From NCBI RefSeq assembly GCF_011617245.1, contig NZ_CP050152.1, positions 1,674,001 through 1,738,000 of the forward strand: a stretch of DNA of 64,000 bases, in the 5' to 3' direction. Below are positions 1 to 8,553 of this stretch, one piece after another (within the stretch, counting starts at the first letter, position 1; each line of letters begins with the position of its first letter). This DNA comes from Brevibacterium atlanticum (lineage in GTDB: Bacteria > Actinomycetota > Actinomycetes > Actinomycetales > Brevibacteriaceae). Position numbers and translations under genes: made by a program. Under the pieces are notes generated by a model that had not been told where the DNA came from, did no database searches, and saw only the letters and a program-made list of their open reading frames with translations.

Positions 1-1
1 C

Positions 2-3000
2 GTCATGGAGATCGTCGACATGCAGGAGCGACGCGAATCGCGCGTGTTCGTCCGCGCCGACCCCTATCAGCGCTTCGCTTCGGTCATCCTCTACCTGCCG
101 CGCGACCTCTACAACACCGATGCCCGTGTGCGCGTGCAGGAGGTGCTGCGGGGGTTCTACAACGCCGAGAGCGTCGACTTCGACGTGCTGCTGAGCGAAT
201 CCGCGCTGGCCCGCATCCACTTCGTCGCCCGCGTCGCCCGCGATGCGAAGCTGCCGGAGATCGATCCCGAACGGGTCGAATCCCGCATCGTCGGTGCTGT
301 GCGGTCGTGGTCGGAGGACGTCCATGCCTTCCTCACCCCGTCCGAGACCGGCGAGACCGGGGGCACGAGTGCCCGCGCCGATCTGTGGTCGAAGGCGTTC
401 CCTCCCAGCTACGGTGAGCATCACACCCCCACCGAGGCGGTCGCCGACGTCGCACGGTTCGAGGCCCTCGACGCCGGCACCGGTCCTGCCGTCCGTCTCT
501 ACCGGCCCGAACGCTCGGCCGACGCGTCCGTTCGCCTCGTGCTCTACCGTCGCGACCGGGTCGGCCTCTCCAAGGTCCTGCCCTATCTCACCGCCTTCGG
601 TGCCACCGTCGTCGACGAGCGCCCACACGAACTCGATCTCGCCGACGGCAGCCACCGCTACATCTACGACTTCGGTCTCAGCTTCGACGAGGAGCTGTCC
701 GAGGACGCCTGCGAACGCGTCTCTGATGCGTTCATGGCCGGATGGGAAGGCAAGAAGGAGGCGGGAGTCTTCGACCGCCTCGTCGTCGCCGGTCTCAGCT
801 GGCAGCATGTGACGATCATCCGCGCGCTCGGAAAGTATCTCCGCCAGGCCGGGTTCACCTATTCCGACACCTATGTCGGTGAGGTCTACAGCGACAATCC
901 CGAGATCTCGAAGCTGCTCGTCGACTACTTCGACGCGAAGTTCGACCCCGCGGCCGAGGATGCCGGTCGCGACGAGCGGATGCAGACGATCGACGACGCG
1001 ATCGAGGCCGCGCTCAGTGACGTCGCCAGCCTCGACGCCGACCGTGTGCTGCGCTCCTCGCTCGAGCTGCTGCGAGCGACGCTGCGCACGAACTACTACA
1101 TCGACGAATCGGGCGGCCTGCCGACAGCGCTCGTGCTCAAGATCCGGCCGACCGAACTCAGCTTCGTACCCAAGCCCAAGCCGTCCCTGGAGATGTGGGT
1201 GTATTCGCCCCAGGTCGAAGGTGTGCATCTGCGCTTCGGCACCGTCGCCCGCGGCGGACTGCGCTGGTCGGACCGTCGTGATGACTTCCGCACCGAGGTC
1301 CTCGGCCTCGTCAAGGCGCAGATGGTCAAGAACGCGCTCATCGTGCCGACCGGCGCCAAGGGCGGATTCTTCCCCAAGCAGCTGCCCCCGATGAGCGACC
1401 GCGATGCCTGGATGGCGGCGGGACAGGCCGCCTACGAGGTGTTCATCGAGAGCATGCTCGAGGTCACCGACGACCTCACCTACGGTGCCGATGATTCCTC
1501 GGTCGTCGTTCACCCCGACCGCGTGGTCCGTCACGACGGCGACGACTACTACCTCGTCGTCGCCGCGGACAAGGGCACGGCGCGCTTCTCCGATGTGGCC
1601 AACGCGATCGCCGAACGCCGCGGCTTCTGGCTCGGCGACGCCTTCGCCTCCGGCGGTTCCGTCGGATATGACCACAAAGCGATGGCGATCACTTCGCGCG
1701 GGGCCTGGAAATCGGTCGAACGGCACTTCCGTGAGCTCGGCCTGAACACTGCGGCCGAGGACTTCACGGTCGTCGGCATCGGCGACATGAGCGGCGATGT
1801 GTTCGGCAACGGCATGCTCCGCAGCGAGCACATCCGCCTCGTCGCCGCCTTCGACCACCGCGATATCTTCCTCGACCCGAATCCTGACGCCGCGAGCAGC
1901 TTCGTCGAGCGCCGGCGACTCTTCGACCTGCCGCGGTCGAGCTGGCAGGACTACGATCGGGAGCTGATCTCCGACGGCGGCGGAGTCTTCTCCCGCTCCG
2001 CGAAGTCCATCGACCTCAGCCATCAGGCCGCTGCCGCACTGGGTGTCGAACCCGGCAAACGCAGCCCCGCCGAGCTCATGTGCGAGATCCTCAAAGCCCC
2101 TGTCGATCTCCTCTACAACGGCGGCATCGGCACCTACATCAAGTCCTCGCAGGAGTCCCATGCCGAGGTGGGAGACAAGTCCAACGACGCGATCCGCATC
2201 AACGGTGAGGACGTCCGCGCACGGGTCATCGGCGAGGGCGGCAACCTCGGCGTGACTCAGCTGGGTCGCGTCGAAGCCGCGCTCGGCGGGGTCGAGGTCA
2301 ACACGGACGCGGTGGACAACTCCGCCGGCGTCGACAGCTCGGACCACGAGGTCAACATCAAGCTGCTGCTGCGCACCCTGCTGCACAAGGGTGCCTTCGC
2401 CGCGGAGGACCGGGAGGATGTGCTCCTGTCCTTCACCGACCAGGTCGCGGACCGGGTGCTGGCGAACAACTACGCCCAGAACGTCGTGCTCGGCGAGGCC
2501 AGAGCGCAGACCGAAGCGATGTCGGGCACCTATGGACGGATGCTGAGCTACCTCGAAAAGCACGCCGACCTCGACCGTGCAGTGGAGTTCCTGCCGAACT
2601 CCGAGGAACTGGCCAAACGCGAGTTCAGCTGCTACGTGTCACCGGAGCTGGCTGTGCTGCTGGCGTATGTCAAGATGCACGTTGCCGACGAGATCCTCGA
2701 CAGCGTCGTCCCCGACGAGACGTGGATGCGCAGGGAGCTCGTGTCCTACTTCCCGGATGCGCTGCAGGAGGAATACGGGGAGCTCATTCCCGAACACCCG
2801 CTGCACAGGGAGATCGCCACGGCGAAGCTCGTCAATCGCCTCGTCGACCGCGGCGGACTGACCTACGTCTACCGGATGCTCGAAGAGACCCCGGCCTCGG
2901 TGCCGCAGATCGCGCGCGTCTTCGTCGTCGTCTCGGCGATCTTCGGACTCGACGATTACTTCGAAGCGGTGTGCGACCTCGACAACACGGTGCCTACCGA

Positions 3001-3700
3001 GGTGCAGGTGGCGCTCCAGCACGACTATGTCCGCCTGCTCGACCGCTCCTCGCGGTGGCTCGTCCAGCAGGCCCCCGACACCCTCGACGTCGATTCCGGC
3101 ATCGACATGTACGGCAAGGTCGTCGAGGCGCTGCGCTCACGCGTGCCGGACCTCGTCGACGGATACGATGCGGAGACCATGCAGGCGAAGGCCGAGAACT
3201 ACATCGAACGCGGCGTGCCGGAGGAGCTGGCCTGGCGCGCCTCGGCACTCCTCGACGAGTTCGTGCTGCTCGACATCACCCAGCTGGCCGCCCACGCGAA
3301 CGAATCCGCGGAGGACGTCGCCGAAGTCTACTACGCCGTGAACGAACGGTTCTCCGGTTCGCAGGTGCTCACCCTCATCGGCAACCTCGACCGCAGCGAT
3401 CGGTGGTCGGCGCTGGCCCGCGGGTCGATGCGTGATGACTTCTACGCCGCGATCCTCTCGGTCGCCGGCAGCGTCCTCGACGCTACGGATTCGCCGATCT
3501 CCGGCACTCCCGACGACCGTGCGCAGCAGCGTCTGGCCGAATGGCTTGAGCGCAACGAGACCGTCGTCGGCCGGGTGCTCGAAACCACGGAGACGATCCT
3601 CGGCCTCGACACCGTCACACAGGCGCCCCTGTCGGTGCTGCTGCGGTCCCTGCGGTCGATGGTCCGGTCCTCGGCGTGGGAGAGCGAACACAGCGCCTGA
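2..3700 (+). CDS. gdh: NAD-specific glutamate dehydrogenase, large type (5'-truncated by window edge)
   Basis: The reading frame is open from the first bases and runs 1,231 codons; large NAD-GDHs of actinobacteria are about 1,600 residues, so roughly the first 390 residues lie upstream. The enzyme oxidatively deaminates glutamate to 2-oxoglutarate in the cytoplasm. The catalytic region is visible near residues 415-455, with GGLRWSDRRDDFRTEV followed by KAQMVKNALIVPTGAKGGF, and the dinucleotide-binding part follows. The long C-terminal helical region typical of the family is present. The first ATG (position 5) is internal, not a true start. A strong hairpin lies about 75 bases after the stop. 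Family assignment is secure; the N-terminal ACT-like regions cannot be seen. Confidence 0.95.
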   Translation, partial: VMEIVDMQERRESRVFVRADPYQRFASVILYLPRDLYNTDARVRVQEVLRGFYNAESVDFDVLLSESALARIHFVARVARDAKLPEIDPERVESRIVGAVRSWSEDVHAFLTPSETGETGGTSARADLWSKAFPPSYGEHHTPTEAVADVARFEALDAGTGPAVRLYRPERSADASVRLVLYRRDRVGLSKVLPYLTAFGATVVDERPHELDLADGSHRYIYDFGLSFDEELSEDACERVSDAFMAGWEGKKEAGVFDRLVVAGLSWQHVTIIRALGKYLRQAGFTYSDTYVGEVYSDNPEISKLLVDYFDAKFDPAAEDAGRDERMQTIDDAIEAALSDVASLDADRVLRSSLELLRATLRTNYYIDESGGLPTALVLKIRPTELSFVPKPKPSLEMWVYSPQVEGVHLRFGTVARGGLRWSDRRDDFRTEVLGLVKAQMVKNALIVPTGAKGGFFPKQLPPMSDRDAWMAAGQAAYEVFIESMLEVTDDLTYGADDSSVVVHPDRVVRHDGDDYYLVVAADKGTARFSDVANAIAERRGFWLGDAFASGGSVGYDHKAMAITSRGAWKSVERHFRELGLNTAAEDFTVVGIGDMSGDVFGNGMLRSEHIRLVAAFDHRDIFLDPNPDAASSFVERRRLFDLPRSSWQDYDRELISDGGGVFSRSAKSIDLSHQAAAALGVEPGKRSPAELMCEILKAPVDLLYNGGIGTYIKSSQESHAEVGDKSNDAIRINGEDVRARVIGEGGNLGVTQLGRVEAALGGVEVNTDAVDNSAGVDSSDHEVNIKLLLRTLLHKGAFAAEDREDVLLSFTDQVADRVLANNYAQNVVLGEARAQTEAMSGTYGRMLSYLEKHADLDRAVEFLPNSEELAKREFSCYVSPELAVLLAYVKMHVADEILDSVVPDETWMRRELVSYFPDALQEEYGELIPEHPLHREIATAKLVNRLVDRGGLTYVYRMLEETPASVPQIARVFVVVSAIFGLDDYFEAVCDLDNTVPTEVQVALQHDYVRLLDRSSRWLVQQAPDTLDVDSGIDMYGKVVEALRSRVPDLVDGYDAETMQAKAENYIERGVPEELAWRASALLDEFVLLDITQLAAHANESAEDVAEVYYAVNERFSGSQVLTLIGNLDRSDRWSALARGSMRDDFYAAILSVAGSVLDATDSPISGTPDDRAQQRLAEWLERNETVVGRVLETTETILGLDTVTQAPLSVLLRSLRSMVRSSAWESEHSA

Positions 3701-3774
3701 TCCTCGCGATCGCTCGGGGCGAGGCAGGACCCGGGCCGATGACGATCAGTGGTAGCGTCTGAACATCGAATGAT

Positions 3775-3805
3775 CAGCAGACCCGGGGGACTCCCGGGTC
3801 TGCTG
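3775..3805 (+). terminator. 13-bp perfect hairpin between gdh and pdtaS (terminator or leader hairpin)
   Basis: CAGCAGACCCGGG pairs perfectly with CCCGGGTCTGCTG around a 5-base loop and is followed by TTCTC. The right arm ends only 20 bases before the pdtaS ATG. A TAGCGT hexamer at 3752-3757 could be a -10 for pdtaS; if so the hairpin sits in the pdtaS leader, otherwise it ends the gdh transcript. Confidence 0.6.
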
Positions 3806-3825
3806 TTCTCACCTGAGAGGAACAC

Positions 3826-5343
3826 ATGGTGCTCAATGAACTGCTCGCGGCGGAGGGGCTGACGAACGAGTCGGACGTCGAACAGATCCACCTGCTCGTC
3901 GGCGACTGGCAGCTGCTCGCCGACCTCTCCTTCGCCGACCTCGTGCTGTGGGTGCCCTCGCCCAGCGGTGCCTACACCGTCGTCGCGCATGCGCGTTCGA
4001 CGACCGGGGCGACGCTGTTCAACCGCGACCTCATCGGCGCCCGCGCGACCGGTCTGGAACGGGAGCTGCTCGACGAGGCGGCTGCTGACCGCGCCTACGT
4101 CACTCGGGTATCGAAGGCCAGGGAGCTCGGCGTCAGCGCGGGTTCGGACGAGGTCGCCATCCTCGCCGAGGCGGTTCCGATCGTCCGGCATTCCCAGACG
4201 ATCGCGATCGTCGTCCGCTACTCCGAGGAGGTTCGGCGCCGGGGTTCGTCCCGCCTGGAGAAGTACTACCGGGAGACGGCGATGGCGCTGATGCGGATGA
4301 TCGTCCAGGGAACCTTCCCCGACCGGGACGCCCCGAGCGGAGTCCGACACGGCGAGCCCCGCGTCGGCGACGGGATCTTCATCCTCGACCGGGATTCGCA
4401 CGTCCAGTACGCCTCCCCGAACGCCGTGTCGCTGATGCACCGACTCGGACACGGCGGGGAGATCGAAGGCAGCTACCTCGCCGAGGTGGTCTCCAGCCTC
4501 GGCGCCGAACTGCGGCAGGTCGATGAGACGCTGCCGCTGGTGCTCACCGGCAGGGCCCCCTGGCGCACCGAGCTCGAGGTCGGCCGCACGAGCATTTCCC
4601 TGCGGGCGATCCCGCTGACCGACGAGGGGGAGAGGCTCGGGGCGATCGTCCTGGCCCGCGACGTCTCCGAGATCCGCCGTCGCAAACGCGAACTCCTCTC
4701 CCGTGATGCGATGATCAAGGAGATGCACCACCGGGTGAAGAACAACCTGCAGACCGTCTCCGCTCTGCTGCGGCTGCAGACCAGGCGCATCGACAGCCCC
4801 GAAGCCAAGAGCGCTCTGACGGAGGCGATGCGTCGGGTCTCGATCATCGCCGTCGTCCACGACGTGCTCAGTCAGGGAGTCGAGTCCGAAGTCGACTTCG
4901 ACGAGGTCGTCGACAAGGGTCTGCGCCTGACCCCGGAGCTGACGAGTCCGCTGGTGCACATCGAACTCAAACGCTGCGGCAGCTTCGGCGCGATCTCCTC
5001 TGCCGATGCGACCTCGTTGGCCCTGGCGATCACCGAGCTGATCACGAACGCGATCGAACACGGATTCCCCACCGACGATCTGGACAACCTGGGTCCGGGG
5101 GAGACGCTCAACGGCCACGTGTGGGTGACCCCGCAGCGCGACGGCGACCACCTGCAGGTGACGATCGCCGATGACGGCATCGGACTCGGTGAGACGCAGA
5201 GCCCGGGCAACGGCCTGGGTACGCAGATCGTGAAGACCTTGGTCTCGGCGGACCTGGCCGGTTCCATCCAATGGCAGGCACGCGAGGGAGGGGGAACCGT
5301 CGCCGTCCTCGATGTCCCGCTGCGCCCGGACTCGTACGACTGA
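3826..5343 (+). CDS. pdtaS: PdtaS-like sensor histidine kinase (HisKA_2 family)
   Basis: A 505-residue soluble histidine kinase with no membrane segment. The N-terminal ~150 residues look like the GAF-type sensor of the family, a PAS-like segment spans roughly 180-280, and the phosphorylation box MHHRVKNNLQTVSALLRLQ carries adjacent histidines at 301 and 302. The ATPase domain shows an N-box with NAIEHGF and a DDGIG G-box near the C-terminus. In mycobacteria PdtaS phosphorylates PdtaR, an ANTAR-domain RNA-binding antiterminator. The gene is convergent with whiB1, the same neighbourhood as Rv3220c-Rv3219, which strengthens the assignment. PdtaR is not in this window. AGAGGAACAC precedes the ATG as a ribosome-binding site. 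Confidence 0.9.
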   Translation: MVLNELLAAEGLTNESDVEQIHLLVGDWQLLADLSFADLVLWVPSPSGAYTVVAHARSTTGATLFNRDLIGARATGLERELLDEAAADRAYVTRVSKARELGVSAGSDEVAILAEAVPIVRHSQTIAIVVRYSEEVRRRGSSRLEKYYRETAMALMRMIVQGTFPDRDAPSGVRHGEPRVGDGIFILDRDSHVQYASPNAVSLMHRLGHGGEIEGSYLAEVVSSLGAELRQVDETLPLVLTGRAPWRTELEVGRTSISLRAIPLTDEGERLGAIVLARDVSEIRRRKRELLSRDAMIKEMHHRVKNNLQTVSALLRLQTRRIDSPEAKSALTEAMRRVSIIAVVHDVLSQGVESEVDFDEVVDKGLRLTPELTSPLVHIELKRCGSFGAISSADATSLALAITELITNAIEHGFPTDDLDNLGPGETLNGHVWVTPQRDGDHLQVTIADDGIGLGETQSPGNGLGTQIVKTLVSADLAGSIQWQAREGGGTVAVLDVPLRPDSYD

Positions 5344-5393
5344 GCAGTCCTGTGCCACGGGCGACGCCCGAGTGCCCGCAGACACAGTCGAAC

Positions 5394-5471
5394 CCCGCAG
5401 ACACGACTGAGTCCCTTGTGCGGATGACGATGATTCGCCGTCCGGACAAGGGACTCAGCTGCGTCTGCGGG
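5394..5471. terminator. Long imperfect inverted repeat between convergent pdtaS and whiB1
   Basis: A 26-base arm starting CCCGCAGACAC and ending GAGTCCCTTGT (5394-5419) pairs, with three mismatches, with the arm at 5446-5471 across a 26-base loop. A further CCCGCAGACACAG copy lies just upstream at about 5375. Its position between two convergent genes fits a bidirectional terminator; there is no clear U-tract. Confidence 0.6.
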
Positions 5472-5495
5472 AGTCGGCGTGCGGGCCGAAGTGTC

Positions 5496-5744
5496 TCAGC
5501 CGGCGCGGCGGGCGCGAGCGGCGCGACGTTTGAGCGCGCGACGCTCGTCTTCGCTCAGTCCGCCCCAGACTCCGGCATCCTGACCGGACTCGAGAGCCCA
5601 CTGCAGGCAGGTCTCTGCTACTTCACAGCGGCGACAGACAGTCTTTGCTTCCTCAATCTGGAGCAGCGCGGGTCCGGTGTTGCCGATCGGGAAGAAGAGC
5701 TCCGGATCCTCATTGAGGCATGCTGCACGGTGTCGCCAATCCAT
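5496..5744 (-). CDS. whiB1: WhiB1-type iron-sulfur transcription factor
   Basis: An 82-residue Wbl protein. Four cysteines that bind the [4Fe-4S] cluster are at 9, 37, 40 and 46 (C-X27-C-X2-C-X5-C). The turn GVWGG and the basic tail KRRAARARRAG follow, as in DNA-binding WhiB1. The sequence MDWRHRAACLNEDPELFFP is very close to mycobacterial WhiB1, an essential NO-responsive regulator that binds the housekeeping sigma factor. The convergent pdtaS neighbour is conserved. A CRP-like palindrome lies about 115 bases upstream of the start codon. Confidence 0.95.
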   Translation of the reverse strand: MDWRHRAACLNEDPELFFPIGNTGPALLQIEEAKTVCRRCEVAETCLQWALESGQDAGVWGGLSEDERRALKRRAARARRAG

Positions 5745-5857
5745 GGTGACCTTTCGACGAATTCAGTGAACGCGGTTGACTGCGCCCGAATTCCGGGCGC
5801 GCAACTCTCTCAGACAAGGTTCACATACGCCAATTGGGCGCACAAGGGTCCGGCAGT

Positions 5858-5873
5858 GTGAAATTTCTGACAA
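5858..5873 (-). promoter_or_regulatory. CRP-like site upstream of whiB1
   Basis: TGTGA-N6-TGACA matches the CRP consensus TGTGA-N6-TCACA at nine of ten specified bases. A weaker TGTGA-N6-TCTGA reads on the minus strand around 5813-5828. Mycobacterial whiB1 is controlled by the CRP-family regulator Rv3676 through paired sites, so the position is suggestive. No CRP gene lies in the window, so function is inferred. Confidence 0.45.
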
Positions 5874-6006
5874 ATATTTTCCCCATTGTCCTGCTATGGA
5901 CGCCTTCGCGCAAATCGGTCCGAGATGCGTCTTCAGGTCCTGGTCACAGGCGCTCCGCCTAGACTGTCACTGCCAAGCAGACAGCACGTGAACCAATGGA
6001 GGACTC

Positions 6007-6558
6007 ATGACAAACGACCTCGCCCGCCCCCGCATCATCTCCGTCGCCGGGCACACCCCGCAGATCGATCCCGGGGCCTTCGTCGCCGCCGGCGCCACCC
6101 TCGTCGGAGACGTCCGTGTGAAGAAGGGAGCGAGCGTCTTCTACGGTTGCGTGCTCCGCGCCGAGGCCGCGCCGATCACGATCGGTGAGGACTCGAACGT
6201 CCAGGACAACACCGTAATGCACACCGACGCCGGCAAACCCGTCGTCATCGGCGCCCGCGTCTCGATCGGCCACCAGGCGCTCGTCCACGGTGCGAGCGTC
6301 GACGACGACGTCCTCATCGGCATGCACTCGACGGTGCTCAACGACGCCCACATCGGCAGCGAGTCACTCGTCGCCGCCGGCGCCGTCGTCCTCGAAGGCA
6401 CCGACATCCCGCCACGCTCCCTCGTCGCCGGCATCCCGGCCAAGGTGCGCCGGGAGATGACCGATGACGGTGTGGAGAAGGTGCGTGCGAACGCCCAGTC
6501 GTACGTACGACTGTCGGCCCTGCACAAGGACACCGCCGAGGTGGTCGACGAGGGCTGA
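6007..6558 (+). CDS. Gamma-class carbonic anhydrase family protein
   Basis: A 183-residue left-handed beta-helix protein built of hexapeptide repeats such as VSIGHQALVHGASV and VLIGMHSTV. The three zinc histidines of gamma carbonic anhydrases are in place: one in NTVMHTD (about residue 73) and two in GHQALVHGA (about 91 and 96). Members catalyse CO2 hydration or act as YrdA/CaiE-like hexapeptide proteins, so actual anhydrase activity is not certain. It is a single gene between whiB1 and the LpdA-like gene, with no clear operon partner. Confidence 0.88.
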   Translation: MTNDLARPRIISVAGHTPQIDPGAFVAAGATLVGDVRVKKGASVFYGCVLRAEAAPITIGEDSNVQDNTVMHTDAGKPVVIGARVSIGHQALVHGASVDDDVLIGMHSTVLNDAHIGSESLVAAGAVVLEGTDIPPRSLVAGIPAKVRREMTDDGVEKVRANAQSYVRLSALHKDTAEVVDEG

Positions 6559-6647
6559 TCCTCGGGCCTCGCCGAGGTGATCGAAACGACATGATCATCG
6601 CCCCTCCGCCATTCGCCAGGTCGGGGGCGATTTGAGACAATCTCAGT

Positions 6648-8069
6648 GTGAGTACAGAATTTGATTCCACTGCAGATCGTGTCGTCATCATCGGCGGCGG
6701 CCCCGGCGGCTACGAAGCCGCTCTCGTCGCCGCACAGCTGGGCGCCGATGTCATGCTCATCGAGGAGAACCGCTGCGGAGGATCCGCAGTGCTCACCGAT
6801 GTCGTGCCGTCGAAGTCCCTCATCGCCACGGCGGAGATGATGGACGAAATCGGCCGGTCGGGCGGTCTGGGAATCCGGATCTCCGACGACGCCTCCGAGG
6901 ACGACGGCGGCACCGTCACCGCCGACCTCGAAGCAGTCAACAAGCGCATCCTGGCCCTGGCCGACGCCCAGGCCAATGACATCTACGAAGGACTCATCCG
7001 CGCCGGAGTCAAAGCCATTCAGGGCAAGGCGACACTCGCCGGTCGCGACCAGGTCCACGTCGTCGAGGCCGGAGGAACCGAATACACCCTCGACGCCTCG
7101 ACGATCCTGCTCTCGGTCGGCGCCCATCCGCGCGAACTGCCGAGCGCTCAGCCCGACGGCGAACGGATCCTCACCTGGACCCAGCTCTACAGCCTCGACG
7201 AGCTGCCCGAGCATCTCATCGTCGTCGGCTCCGGTGTCACCGGCGCCGAGTTCGCCTCCGCTTACCGGGCACTGGGCACCGAGGTCACACTCGTGTCCTC
7301 GCGTGAGAAGGTGCTGCCCGGTCAGGACGAGGATGCGGCCGATGTGCTCGAATTCGTCTTCCGCAACAAGGGCATGAACGTCCTCTCCCGCTCGCGCGCG
7401 GCATCCGTGACCCGCACCGACTCCGGCGTCGAGGTCGTGCTCGCCGACGGTCGACGCGTCGAAGGCTCCCACTGCCTCATGGCCGTCGGCTCGATCCCGA
7501 ACACCGAGGGCCTCGGGCTGGAGAAGGCCGGCGTGCGCGTCAACGACTCCGGTCACATCGTCGTCGACGGAGTGTCCCGGACCTCCCGCGCCGGCATCTA
7601 CGCCGCCGGCGACTGCACCGGCGTCCTGCCGCTGGCCTCGGTGGCCGCGATGCAGGGCCGGATCGCGATGAACCACGCGCTCGGAGATGCGGTGCAGCCG
7701 CTCAAGCTGCGCAATGTCGCCTCCAATGTGTTCACGGCCCCGGAGATCGCCACGGTCGGCTTCACCCAGCAGAACTACCGGGAGAACCCGACGGACATCG
7801 ACACCGTGATGCTGCCGCTGGACACGAATCCGCGGGCCAAGATGCTCGGGATCGAGGACGGCTTCGTCAAGATCTTCGCCCGTCGCGGATCCGGCTCCAT
7901 CCTCGGCGGCGTCGTCGTCGGACCGCGGGCCAGCGAGCTCATCCTGCCGATCACGATGGCCGTGGAGAACCGGCTGACAGTCGATCAGCTCTCTGCATCG
8001 TTCGTCGTCTACCCCTCGGTGAGCGGTTCGCTGACCGAAGCGGCACGGAAGCTCCACCGGCACCTCTGA
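6648..8069 (+). CDS. lpdA: LpdA-type flavoprotein, NAD(P)H quinone reductase lacking the redox disulfide
   Basis: A 473-residue two-dinucleotide-binding flavoprotein of the dihydrolipoamide dehydrogenase fold. FAD binding is shown by VVIIGGGPGGYEAA near the N-terminus, NAD(P) binding by IVVGSGVTGAEFAS, and the second FAD motif by IYAAGDCTG. The active-site segment at residues 44-56 reads GGSAVLTDVVPSK: both catalytic cysteines of the family are replaced (Ala47, Val52), and the C-terminal His-Pro is Tyr-Pro. That pattern matches mycobacterial LpdA (Rv3303c), which reduces quinones rather than lipoamide. The start is GTG at 6648. Confidence 0.88.
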   Translation: MSTEFDSTADRVVIIGGGPGGYEAALVAAQLGADVMLIEENRCGGSAVLTDVVPSKSLIATAEMMDEIGRSGGLGIRISDDASEDDGGTVTADLEAVNKRILALADAQANDIYEGLIRAGVKAIQGKATLAGRDQVHVVEAGGTEYTLDASTILLSVGAHPRELPSAQPDGERILTWTQLYSLDELPEHLIVVGSGVTGAEFASAYRALGTEVTLVSSREKVLPGQDEDAADVLEFVFRNKGMNVLSRSRAASVTRTDSGVEVVLADGRRVEGSHCLMAVGSIPNTEGLGLEKAGVRVNDSGHIVVDGVSRTSRAGIYAAGDCTGVLPLASVAAMQGRIAMNHALGDAVQPLKLRNVASNVFTAPEIATVGFTQQNYRENPTDIDTVMLPLDTNPRAKMLGIEDGFVKIFARRGSGSILGGVVVGPRASELILPITMAVENRLTVDQLSASFVVYPSVSGSLTEAARKLHRHL

Positions 8070-8093
8070 GCCCCGGCGGCAGGGGCGCCTATC

Positions 8094-8133
8094 AGCGCGG
8101 GGAGGGAAATTCCGAAATTTCCCTCCCCGCGCT
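8094..8133 (+). terminator. 18-bp perfect stem-loop after the lpdA-like gene
   Basis: The arms at 8094-8111 and 8116-8133 are perfectly complementary, with a CCGA loop and an AGCGCGGGGAGGG base. It starts 25 bases after the stop codon. Stem strength supports termination, although a U-tract is absent. Confidence 0.75.
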
Positions 8134-8211
8134 GTCGATCTCGGACCACCTCGCCCGTCATGATGGTGTCAGGCCGCCCGGCCCGACATCAGAGAGGATA
8201 GGGAGAGAGAC

Positions 8212-8553
8212 ATGAAGTACGCACTTCTGCTCATGGGACGCCACGATGACCCCGAATGCGGAGAGACCGGCGGCGCGGACCCGAGCGAGTTCATGGCCTT
8301 CGACAAGGAGATCACCGAGGCGGGAGTCGTCGTCGGCGGATTCGCCCTCGACGGACCCGAGTTCGGCGTCCGCGTCACCGAATCCGACGGTGAGTCGATC
8401 GTCACCTCGGGTCCCTTCGCCGAATCGAATGAGTTCGTCGGCGGTAGCTACGTCATCGAGGTGCCCGACCTCGACGAAGCGATCGCCTGGGCGAAGAAGA
8501 GCCCCGGGGCCAGAGGCGGACACATCGAGATCCGCCCCGTCGCCGACTACTGA
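8212..8553 (+). CDS. YCII/DGPF-domain protein
   Basis: A 113-residue protein of the YCII-related (DGPF) family, starting MKYALLLMGRHDDPE and ending with the IEIRPV strand. GGFALDGPEFGVRV is the region around the family's namesake motif. These small proteins have a ferredoxin-like fold and are suspected enzymes of unknown reaction. The stop overlaps the start of the next sigma factor (TGATG), indicating translational coupling. DGPF proteins are the known genomic partners of ECF42 sigma factors and are probable members of the sigma factor's regulon. Confidence 0.9.
   Translation: MKYALLLMGRHDDPECGETGGADPSEFMAFDKEITEAGVVVGGFALDGPEFGVRVTESDGESIVTSGPFAESNEFVGGSYVIEVPDLDEAIAWAKKSPGARGGHIEIRPVADY

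Noticed and set aside
3442-5385. A 647-codon open frame antisense to gdh and pdtaS
   Set aside because: It has no family resemblance and mirrors the GC-rich third positions of the sense genes, a common artefact at this GC content.
6141-8063. A 640-codon open frame antisense to the carbonic anhydrase and lpdA-like genes
   Set aside because: Low-complexity Asp/Gly/His-rich translation without motifs; shadow of the real genes.
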